From: Kuafuiihalomonas sp964477875
GTDB lineage: Bacteria; Myxococcota; Kuafuiibacteriia; Kuafuiibacteriales; Kuafuiibacteriaceae
Length of the DNA: 10,055 nt
Reading direction: 5' to 3'
NCBI GenBank assembly: GCA_964477875.1
Contig: CAYZFR010000144.1
Span: 1-10,055 of the forward strand
Both the position numbers and the translations under genes were made by a program. The notes beneath the pieces were generated by a model. The model worked only from the letters and a program-made list of their open reading frames with translations, did not search any database and was not told the origin of the DNA. Numbering within the stretch: the stretch's first letter is position 1; the number at the start of each line of letters is the position of its first letter. Of the stretch, positions 1-6,572 are shown piece after piece.

Positions 1-37
1 TAATCGGGGAACGCACGACCGAACTTCTTGGCCTCAT
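1..37 (-). other. Possible start of a further minus-strand gene, cut by the window edge
   Basis: Five bases beyond the stop codon of the coiled-coil gene, an ATG (35-37 on the minus strand) opens a frame that stays open to the edge (12 codons). The other shifted frame is also open and reads like coding sequence (PEPDEAKKFGRAFPD), but it has no ATG, GTG or TTG start after the coiled-coil gene's stop; its nearest possible start is a GTG inside the 3' end of that gene. Too little is visible to choose between a new gene, an overlapping gene and non-coding sequence. Confidence 0.15.
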
Positions 38-42
38 CGGGC

Positions 43-864
43 TCAGGTGGGTTGGCTTTCAGGCTCGGTGCTGGCGGTGGCCTCGGATTCGGGGAGCCTG
101 CGGAGCTCGGTGGGGCGCTTGGCACCTTCGTACTTGCGGCGAAGTTCGGCCAGGCGGTCCTCGACCATCTCCAGCTGGCCGCGGATGATCTGGTAGTTGG
201 CGTGGTGGGCGGCGGCCCGGCGGGCGGCGGCCTTGGCATCGCTATCGGCCTTTTTCAGGGCCTTGCTCAGCTCGTGCTCGCGCCCGGTGGCCGCTCGCTG
301 AAGCGCCTGCAGCTGTCGGGTCAGCGCCTCGACGGAGGCTTCGGCCGAGATGGGCTCGCCGGCTTCGTCCCCACCATCCGACGCGGCATCGGCCATGAGC
401 TTCTGTGCCGCGCGCTCGGTTTCTTTCTTTCGGCGCCGCTCCCTCTCCTGAAGCTCGGCCAGCTTCTGCCTCAGGTTGCCGATCTGTTTTTCGTAGGCCT
501 CCCGCTTTTCGCGGAAGGCGGCTTCGAGCTTCGAGTCCGCGATCCGGACCGTGGACGCGCCCCTAGGTTCGGTGGGCGCCTCCTCTTCGATCTTGGGACC
601 CTGCTGCTTGGCTTGGTGACGCTCCTTCTTCAGCCGCTCCAGCTTGTTCTTGGCTTCGCGAGCCTGCTGGCGGGCCTTGTCCAGCTCTTCGGCTTTGCGC
701 TTCGCGTCTGTGAGGGCTTCGTCCTTGGCCTTCGATTCCCTTTCAGAAGCGCTCTTGGCTTCCGAAAGGTCCTCGCTCAGGGCCTGGGACTTTCGCCAAA
801 AAAAGACGGCGGCGATGAGGGCGCCGAGCGCCACGACCAGGACTAGGGGTTGAAATTCGCTCAT
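43..864 (-). CDS. Membrane-anchored coiled-coil protein, function unknown
   Basis: I do not recognise a named family. The 273-residue product starts with one hydrophobic segment (about residues 6-22) followed by WRK, so by the positive-inside rule the rest should lie in the cytoplasm. Two long charged, Ala/Glu/Lys/Arg-rich stretches, about 26-90 and 110-155, look like coiled coil. A third helical stretch, about 175-248, is followed by a polar Glu/Ser/Pro tail. Acidic Pro/Gly linkers separate these parts (about 92-105 and 158-175). The ATG at 862-864 is chosen because the membrane segment follows at once; no clear Shine-Dalgarno sequence precedes it. Third-position G/C is high to the end, so the frame is real. 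It diverges from the kinase gene with 144 bases between. A structural or scaffold role is likely but unproven; long coiled coils give misleading database similarity. Confidence 0.8.
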   Translation of the reverse strand: MSEFQPLVLVVALGALIAAVFFWRKSQALSEDLSEAKSASERESKAKDEALTDAKRKAEELDKARQQAREAKNKLERLKKERHQAKQQGPKIEEEAPTEPRGASTVRIADSKLEAAFREKREAYEKQIGNLRQKLAELQERERRRKKETERAAQKLMADAASDGGDEAGEPISAEASVEALTRQLQALQRAATGREHELSKALKKADSDAKAAARRAAAHHANYQIIRGQLEMVEDRLAELRRKYEGAKRPTELRRLPESEATASTEPESQPT

Positions 865-968
865 CGGTAGCCCGAAGCCCCGGCGCTAGCTCAGCCCCAG
901 GCTGGGGGGCAAGCGGGAAAAAGCGCCCGTTCTCGGGCCCTTCGGTCCGCCTCGGGGTCGGGCCCTGG

Positions 969-1000
969 TTGCAAGAAAGTTACCTCCATCACACTAATAT
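969..1000 (+). promoter_or_regulatory. Candidate promoter of the kinase operon
   Basis: A TTGCAA box at 969-974 and a TAATAT box at 995-1000 lie in the most AT-rich stretch of the 144-base divergent gap. The 20-base spacing is longer than the usual 16-18, so the -35 assignment is weak. The -10-like box ends 8 bases before the ATG at 1009, so transcription would begin at or beside the start codon, giving a leaderless or nearly leaderless mRNA. The AAGG just before the ATG touches it and is too close to act as a normal ribosome binding site. Confidence 0.3.
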
Positions 1001-1008
1001 CCACAAGG

Positions 1009-3807
1009 ATGGGACTGGGGCCGGAAGATCGGGCGCTGGCCGCCTTCCTCCTCGTGGAGGAGGCCCTGTCCTATCAGGAGCTGCGGACCGCGATCGATGA
1101 AGCCGAGCGCTCTCCGCGGAGTCTCGAGCAGACGCTGGTTCAGCGAGGCACCCTCGATGCGCAGACGCTCGAGGTCCTGGCCCAGCAGGCTCGCAGCCGA
1201 GAGACGGCGGCGGACGCCAACGGGCGCTCGGTCGAGACCCCCTGGACCGAGGCGTCGCCGTTCGAGGTCCGGGATGGCGACACCCTCTTCGACATCCCGC
1301 CCCTTGGCAGGGAGGCACCTTCGTGGGGCGGCGCTGCGGCCGGCGGGACCCACGACCTCGAACCGACCCGCCCCGGAGCTCGGCTCTCCGACGTCGAGCA
1401 GGAGCTGCCGCTCGCGCCCACCGACGTCCCGCGTCAGCTGAGCGACCAGACCGATCCCAGCGCGCCGGCTCTGGACGCCGGCGACACGGCCTTGGGCGCC
1501 AACCGCTTTCGACTCAAAAGAGAGCTCGGGCGAGGAGGCATGGGGAGGGTGGTCGAGGCTTTCGACGAGGCCATCGGGCGCGAGGTCGCCCTCAAGGTCC
1601 TCTTGCCGCCCCAGGACGCGCCGGAGCTGGCTCGCCGCCGCTTTTGGACCGAGGTGCAGGCCACCGGTCAGCTCGAGCATCCGTCCATCATCCCCGTTCA
1701 CGACGTGGGGCGGCTCCCCTCGGGGGAGCTCTACTACGTGATGAAGAAGCTCACCGGCCGAACCCTGGCCGACATCCTGCGGGCGCGGCGCCGGGACGAC
1801 CAGGCCACCAAGGACGAGTTCGCGCGGGTACGGCTTCTGACCATCTTCCAGCAGATCGCCTATGCGGTCGCCTTCGCCCACTCGAGGGCCGTCGTTCACC
1901 GGGACATCAAGCCCGCCAACATCATGGTCGGTCGATTCGGCGAAGCGATCCTGATCGACTGGGGCCTGGCCAAAGTCATCGGCAAGAGCGAAGCGCCTCC
2001 GCCCGAGGAAGAGCTGGCCGACTCCGTCGAGGCCCGCTCCGCCACCGAGACCGCATCCGGGACCATCACCGGTACGCCGCAGTACATGTCTCCCGAGGCG
2101 ACCGAAGGCGATCCGCGGCTGGTTTCCGACAAGTCCGACGTCTACGGGCTCGGTGTCGTCCTCTATGAGATCTTGACCTTGGAGCCGGCCTTCGAGGACC
2201 GGGGCTTCGTCCCCACCGTGATGCGAGTGCGGGAGGGGAACTTCGTCTCTCCGCGGGCTCGACGTCCCGAGCTCGGCATCCCCGAAGAGTTCGACGAGCT
2301 CTGCATCGCCGCCATGGGCCTGCGTCCCGAGGATCGGCCGAGCGCCAAGGACCTGGCCGACGACGTGGGCCGAATCTTGGAGGGCGCGCGGGAACGAGAG
2401 CGCCGGGTTCGCGAGATGCAAGCCAGATTGCGAGAGGGGCGAGCGGCGGCGGATCGCTGGAAGGTGTTGAAGCTCCAGCTCCAGCAGGCCGAGACGGAAG
2501 CCAAGCGCCTCCGCAAGGAGGTCCCGCCATGGGCGGGCTTGACCGAGAAGCAGCGAATCTGGGGCCTGGAAGACCGGGTGAGTGAGCTGAAGGTCGAGGC
2601 AGTGGGCGCATTCGAAGAGGCCGAAGCCGCCTTCCTTCGGGCGCTGGGCGAGGTCAGCGACGATCGCGAGGCCAGGAACGCCCTCGCCTCGCTCTACTTC
2701 GCGCGCTTCTGCGAAGCGGAGCGTTCCCGGGACGGGGACGCGCTTCGCTATTTCCGGCGCTTGGTGGCTCGCTACGACGACGGAGCCTGGGAAGCGCTGC
2801 TCGAGGGCCGCGGGACGGTCGAGGTCGTCAGTCAGGGGCCGAGGGTCAAAGTGGAGGTCGCGACCCTGCAGCCCGTGCAGCGGGTCATGAAGCCCGGTCC
2901 ACCGATCCCTTTGGGCTCGACCCCGACCGGTCCGATCGAGCTTTCGCCAGGCTCCTACGTGCTGCGGCACGACAGTCCGAGCCACGCCCCGGGCGTGGTC
3001 CCGGTCCTGATGGGCCGGACCCAGTCCATGCGGATCACCCTCCGTCCGCGCACTGCGGCCGAGATCGGCGAAGGCTTCGTCCTCGTTCCGCAAGGCCCGG
3101 CGATCATCGGGGGCGACAGCGTCGCCCACGGCGCTTTGGATCGGCAGGTGGTCGAGGTCTCCGAGTTCGCCATCGCGCGCTTCCCGGTGACCTGCGAATC
3201 CTACGTCGCCTTTCTCAACGAGCTCGCCCAGCGTGACCTCGACCGGGCCCAGAGCCACGTGCCGAGGGCCCGGGCCCACGAGGGCTACTATTGGCACTGG
3301 AACGAAGAAGTCGGCCGCTTTCAGCTCCCTTCGACGTCCCCGGGCGGTCATCGCTGGACCGACGATCTGCCGGTGAACGGCATCAGCGCCGAGGATGCGC
3401 TCGCCTATATCGAGTGGATGCGCGAGTCCCGCGGCCTGGACGTCCGTCTGCCCACCGAGATCGAATGGGAGAAGGCGGCGCGAGGCGTGGACGGTCGCTT
3501 CTTCCCGTGGGGGGACGAATTCGATCCCAACTTCTGTAAGATGAAGGACCCCCGCGCCGCGCCCTATCCCGAGCCCGAGCCGGTGGGCGCCTTCCCCATC
3601 GACTGCTCGGTCTACGGCGCCCGAGACATGGCGGGCGGCATCCGCGAGCTGTGCTGGGGTCAGGTCGACGGCGAGACCCGACCCGTGATGCGGGGCGGTT
3701 GCTGGCACGACACGGGCTTGTTCTGTCGGGTGGCGTTTCGGCACATCACCCAGATGGACTTCGTGAACACCGGGCTCGGCTTTCGGCTCGCGAAGTCCGT
3801 CGGTTGA
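1009..3807 (+). CDS. Ser/Thr protein kinase with PEGA-like and FGE-sulfatase-like C-terminal domains
   Basis: This 932-residue protein kinase of the bacterial PknB/Hanks type should phosphorylate Ser/Thr on unknown partners. An N-terminal helical region (about 1-62) is followed by an acidic, Pro-rich linker to about 164. The kinase domain spans about 167-455: glycine loop GRGGMGRV (174-181), ATP lysine K196, HRD at 297-299 with K301 and N304, metal-binding DWG at 317-319 (in place of DFG), SPE at 361-363, D377 and R443. All core catalytic residues are present. Charged helices and coiled coil cover about 456-600, then a PEGA-like beta segment (about 605-683) and an FGE-sulfatase/SUMF1-like domain (about 685-932). 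That last domain keeps only one of the two copper-binding cysteines: C906 is present but the position five residues earlier is D901. It is therefore probably not an active formylglycine-generating enzyme. No membrane segment is seen, so it is likely cytoplasmic. It heads a unit with a cytochrome c and HtrA. Confidence 0.93.
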   Translation: MGLGPEDRALAAFLLVEEALSYQELRTAIDEAERSPRSLEQTLVQRGTLDAQTLEVLAQQARSRETAADANGRSVETPWTEASPFEVRDGDTLFDIPPLGREAPSWGGAAAGGTHDLEPTRPGARLSDVEQELPLAPTDVPRQLSDQTDPSAPALDAGDTALGANRFRLKRELGRGGMGRVVEAFDEAIGREVALKVLLPPQDAPELARRRFWTEVQATGQLEHPSIIPVHDVGRLPSGELYYVMKKLTGRTLADILRARRRDDQATKDEFARVRLLTIFQQIAYAVAFAHSRAVVHRDIKPANIMVGRFGEAILIDWGLAKVIGKSEAPPPEEELADSVEARSATETASGTITGTPQYMSPEATEGDPRLVSDKSDVYGLGVVLYEILTLEPAFEDRGFVPTVMRVREGNFVSPRARRPELGIPEEFDELCIAAMGLRPEDRPSAKDLADDVGRILEGARERERRVREMQARLREGRAAADRWKVLKLQLQQAETEAKRLRKEVPPWAGLTEKQRIWGLEDRVSELKVEAVGAFEEAEAAFLRALGEVSDDREARNALASLYFARFCEAERSRDGDALRYFRRLVARYDDGAWEALLEGRGTVEVVSQGPRVKVEVATLQPVQRVMKPGPPIPLGSTPTGPIELSPGSYVLRHDSPSHAPGVVPVLMGRTQSMRITLRPRTAAEIGEGFVLVPQGPAIIGGDSVAHGALDRQVVEVSEFAIARFPVTCESYVAFLNELAQRDLDRAQSHVPRARAHEGYYWHWNEEVGRFQLPSTSPGGHRWTDDLPVNGISAEDALAYIEWMRESRGLDVRLPTEIEWEKAARGVDGRFFPWGDEFDPNFCKMKDPRAAPYPEPEPVGAFPIDCSVYGARDMAGGIRELCWGQVDGETRPVMRGGCWHDTGLFCRVAFRHITQMDFVNTGLGFRLAKSVG

Positions 3808-3838
3808 CCCATCGCTCAAAGTCGACGACATCGAAGCC

Positions 3839-4252
3839 ATGCGTTGGGTTTGGTTGGCGCTCCTCGTCGCCGGCTGCGCGGGCCATCGGCCGGCGCTGGA
3901 TCCGAAGCTGGAGTGGCCACAGGGTGACCCGGAGGCGGGGCGGCAGGCCTTCCAGAACGCTGGCTGCGTCCGGTGTCACCTGGTCGAAGGGAGTGGACTC
4001 CCCAAGCCCACCATCGAGCCGCCGGTGCCGGTGGTCTTTGGCCGGCCCCAGCCCTCCCGCTACGATCGCACCTACCTCTTCCGGGCGATCGTGAACCCGA
4101 ACCTGCACATCGCCGAGGGGCACACGGCTGAGGCCGTCACCGCCGACGGGAGCTCCCGAATGGGCGACTTCACCCGAGCGCTGACGGTGCGCGACCTCAT
4201 CGACATCGTGGCCTTTCTGCAGCGCGCCTCCGACCGCGCCTACGAGGAATGA
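3839..4252 (+). CDS. Monoheme cytochrome c lipoprotein
   Basis: A 137-residue small class I-like cytochrome c. The N terminus is a lipoprotein signal: a short hydrophobic run and lipobox LVAGC with C13 as the lipidated residue, so the mature protein should be anchored in the outer or inner membrane facing the periplasm. The heme site is CVRCH (C43, C46, H47). M108 in SSRMGDF is the likely distal heme ligand, and the final helix (about 115-130, IDIVAFLQ) is typical of cytochrome c folds. Its electron partner is unknown. It starts 31 bases after the kinase stop codon and its end overlaps the HtrA start codon, so co-transcription is likely. No strong Shine-Dalgarno site is seen, only GAAG close to the ATG. 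The family assignment is firm; the physiological role is not. Confidence 0.92.
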   Translation: MRWVWLALLVAGCAGHRPALDPKLEWPQGDPEAGRQAFQNAGCVRCHLVEGSGLPKPTIEPPVPVVFGRPQPSRYDRTYLFRAIVNPNLHIAEGHTAEAVTADGSSRMGDFTRALTVRDLIDIVAFLQRASDRAYEE

Positions 4253-5559
4253 GCATCCACCGACTTCTGCTGCTGGCCGTATTCTTCGCCGCCGCTGTGC
4301 CGCCCCGTCCCGCCGTCGCTCAGGCTCTGCTGCCTGAGCGACGCACGTCCGTGGTCGAGGTCGTGGAGCAGGCGGGCGCCGCCGTCGTGAACATCGCGAC
4401 CGGCCGGGGCGCCGCCGCGAGCAATCCATTTGGGCGACGGCGAAGCGACGCCTGGGAGCGCTTCTTCGGCCGCAGTCCCCGCCCCGAGCGCCAATCCTTG
4501 GGTTCGGGGGTCATCATCGAGTCCTCGGGCCTGATGGTCACGAACGAGCACGTGGTGGCCCGGGCGAGCGACATCACCGTGACCCTCGCCGATCGTCGAA
4601 CCTTCCGGGCCGACGTAGTGGGCGCGGATCGGGAGTTCGATCTGGCCATCCTTCAGATCCGGGACGCCGACGAGCTGCCTAGCGTCGATCTCGGCACCGC
4701 CACCGATCTCATGCCCGGGGAGACCGCGGTCGCGATCGGCAACCCCTTCGGTCTGTCGAATTCGGTGACGGCGGGGGTCGTGTCGGCGCTGCACCGCTCC
4801 ATCGAGGCCGAGGGCCGGGTCTACGAAGACTTCATCCAGACCGACGCCGCCATCAATCCTGGGAATTCTGGGGGGGCGCTATTGAACGCCCATGGACAGC
4901 TCATCGGTATCAACACCGCGATTTACGGCGAGGCCAATGGCATCGGCTTCGCGATACCGGTCGACAAGGTCAAGGCGGTGGTTCGCGAGGTGCTCCGCTA
5001 CGGCGAAGTTCGGCCGGTCTACACCGGGCTTCGGGTCGGGGCGGGCCAGGCGCCCGGGGCCTTGGTGATGGCGGCGCGTCCCGACTCGCCGGCGCGGCAG
5101 GCTGGCCTGCAGCAGGGAGATCGCATCGTCGACGCCTCCGGGCAGGAGGTTCGAACGCCGCGAGATTGGCTAAGGCTCGAGTCATCGTGGGTGGCGGGGC
5201 AGACGGTCGAGCTGAGGGTGCGGCGGAAGGGGCGCTCGCTCATCGTGCAGTTGGTCCCCGTCGAGCTGGAGCAAGAAGACGCGATCGAGATCGGCATCGA
5301 GCGTCTGGGCTTCTCCGCCCGCGAAGTGCGCGGCGGGCGCGGAACGGTGCTTCGCATCATCGACCTGGTCCGCGGAGGTGCGGCAGCCCGGGTTGGGATC
5401 CAAGAAGGTGACCTGCTCCTCGGCATGTACGGCCGGGAGCTCCAAAGCCGAGACGACTTCGAGACCGGGGCCGCCATCTCGGTCGACGCCGACAGCGTCC
5501 CTCTGGTCATCGGCCGAGGGCGCCGGGCGTATTACGTAAACCTCGAGCTGTCCCCCTAA
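4249..5559 (+). CDS. Periplasmic HtrA/Deg-family serine protease with two PDZ domains
   Basis: This 436-residue trypsin-fold protease of the DegP/DegQ (HtrA) family degrades or refolds damaged envelope proteins. Residues 1-24 form a Sec signal peptide with likely cleavage after AVA (A24). The protease domain covers about 35-250 with catalytic H101 (TNEHVV), D131 (EFDLAIL) and S207 (GNSGGA). PDZ1 spans about 257-338. A second PDZ (about 348-434) keeps the AARVGIQEGDLLLGM core but is otherwise divergent. The linker at about 52-80 contains NPFGRRR and WERFFGRS, resembling the LA loop region of DegP/DegQ. Length fits the family (about 430-480). The start ATG overlaps the cytochrome stop codon as ATGA, and GAGGA abuts it with no spacer, so translation is probably coupled. 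All catalytic residues are intact. DegP, DegQ and DegS-like roles cannot be told apart here, but two PDZ domains and a cleavable signal favour DegP/DegQ. Confidence 0.95.
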   Translation: MSIHRLLLLAVFFAAAVPPRPAVAQALLPERRTSVVEVVEQAGAAVVNIATGRGAAASNPFGRRRSDAWERFFGRSPRPERQSLGSGVIIESSGLMVTNEHVVARASDITVTLADRRTFRADVVGADREFDLAILQIRDADELPSVDLGTATDLMPGETAVAIGNPFGLSNSVTAGVVSALHRSIEAEGRVYEDFIQTDAAINPGNSGGALLNAHGQLIGINTAIYGEANGIGFAIPVDKVKAVVREVLRYGEVRPVYTGLRVGAGQAPGALVMAARPDSPARQAGLQQGDRIVDASGQEVRTPRDWLRLESSWVAGQTVELRVRRKGRSLIVQLVPVELEQEDAIEIGIERLGFSAREVRGGRGTVLRIIDLVRGGAAARVGIQEGDLLLGMYGRELQSRDDFETGAAISVDADSVPLVIGRGRRAYYVNLELSP

Positions 5560-5567
5560 GCACCCCC

Positions 5568-6527
5568 CTAACGCTGCAGGGCGGCGGCTCGGGCCTCGAA
5601 CCAAGCGTAGGTGCGGTCGAGTCCGGTCTCGATGTCCACGTAGGAGGTGCGTCCGGGGATCAGGCTCGGCTCGAGGACCGAGCGCTGGAGGTCGCCTTCG
5701 CGGACCTGTCCAAAGCCGAGCTCGGTGCTCGATCCCTGAGATCGACCCTTGGTGAGCAAGACCTCGGCCAGCTTCCGGGTATCGGTGCCAACGCCCGTCC
5801 CGATGTTGCTCAGCGGTTCCACGATGTTGCCCTCCAGCGCCGCCACGTTCGCGGCCACCACGTCGTCGATGTACACGTAGTCCCTCACGCAGCCGCGGTC
5901 GCCTTGCTCGCTGCGAGCGTTCACCTGGATCGGGGCGCTGCTCAGGATCCGCCCGCAAAAGATCGCCACCACGCCGGCCTCGCCGTGGGGGTCCTGCCGG
6001 GGGCCGTACACGTTGGCATAGCGCAGGATGCGGCTCTGGACGCCATGGGTCCGAGCGTAGGCCCGCAGATAGTGTTCGAAGGCTAGCTTGCTGCACGCAT
6101 AGGGGCTGAGGGGGGCGGGCAGGGTGTCGATGCTGGCTCGCCGACCGTTCGGCACCTCGCCGTAGATGGCGCCGCCGGTGCTCGCGAAGACGAAGAGCGG
6201 GACCTCGTGGGCGGCGGCGGCGCTCAGCAGGCGAATACTGCCGACCACGTTGACCTCCGCGTCCCGCACCGGCTCCCGCGTCGACACCGAGACGCTGGTT
6301 TGCGCGCCCTGGTGGCAGATGGCGTCGAAGCGAGCGGCCGAGAAGAGGCGGTCGACGATGGCCGGGTCTCGGAAGTCGCCCTCCACGAACTCGGCCTGGC
6401 TCGGAACGTTTTCACGACGACCGGTGCTCAAGTCGTCGCTGATCACGACTTCGTGGCCGCGCTCCAGGAGGGCGTCGACGATGTGGCTTCCGATGAAGCC
6501 CGCGCCTCCGCTGACCAGGATTCTCAC
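5568..6527 (-). CDS. NAD-dependent sugar-nucleotide epimerase/dehydratase (extended SDR, GalE-like)
   Basis: A 319-residue extended short-chain dehydrogenase/reductase that uses tightly bound NAD to epimerise or dehydrate a nucleotide-activated sugar. Visible features are the Rossmann motif GGAGFIGS (7-14), an acidic D31/D32 after the second strand for the NAD ribose, the HQGAQTSVSVS strand typical of UDP-sugar 4-epimerases (72-82), S116/T117, the catalytic YxxxK pair Y143 and K147, RYANVYGPRQDP (169-180) and RDYVYIDDV (215-223), both hallmarks of the family. Length is normal. The start is GTG at 6525-6527, required by the Rossmann motif immediately after it; no good ribosome binding site is present. 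It diverges from the phosphohexomutase gene with 45 bases between and converges on htrA. UDP-glucose or UDP-N-acetylglucosamine 4-epimerase is likely, but the substrate cannot be fixed by eye. Confidence 0.9.
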   Translation of the reverse strand: MRILVSGGAGFIGSHIVDALLERGHEVVISDDLSTGRRENVPSQAEFVEGDFRDPAIVDRLFSAARFDAICHQGAQTSVSVSTREPVRDAEVNVVGSIRLLSAAAAHEVPLFVFASTGGAIYGEVPNGRRASIDTLPAPLSPYACSKLAFEHYLRAYARTHGVQSRILRYANVYGPRQDPHGEAGVVAIFCGRILSSAPIQVNARSEQGDRGCVRDYVYIDDVVAANVAALEGNIVEPLSNIGTGVGTDTRKLAEVLLTKGRSQGSSTELGFGQVREGDLQRSVLEPSLIPGRTSYVDIETGLDRTYAWFEARAAALQR

Positions 6528-6533
6528 CCCGTG

Positions 6534-6541
6534 AGCCTATA
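6534..6541 (-). promoter_or_regulatory. Candidate -10 element for the epimerase gene
   Basis: Read on the minus strand, TATAGG (6541-6536) lies 8 bases before the GTG start at 6527, and the overlapping TAGGCT (6539-6534) fits the TANNNT form seen with leaderless genes. No convincing -35 box lies at standard spacing. The 45-base divergent gap to the phosphohexomutase leaves little room for a normal leader. This is weak evidence on its own; it gains a little from the same spacing in front of the kinase gene. Confidence 0.2.
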
Positions 6542-6572
6542 CGCGGGCTGCAATCTACGAAACCTTGCGGCC

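Noticed and set aside
28..846. 272-codon plus-strand frame opposite the coiled-coil gene
   Set aside because: Its Gly/Leu-rich product is what the reverse of a Glu/Lys/Ala-rich coiled coil gives. The minus-strand protein has a sensible start, membrane segment and helix pattern, so that strand was kept.
994..3840. 948-codon open frame antisense to the kinase gene
   Set aside because: It mirrors the kinase gene, whose domains and catalytic motifs are unmistakable. Long antisense open frames are expected in GC-rich genes with strong third-position bias, and the translation shows no recognisable domain.
6207..6572. In-frame upstream extension of the phosphohexomutase (122 codons)
   Set aside because: It would overlap the 5' part of the epimerase gene on the other strand and adds sequence not found in the family; the ATG at 6573 fits the conserved N terminus.
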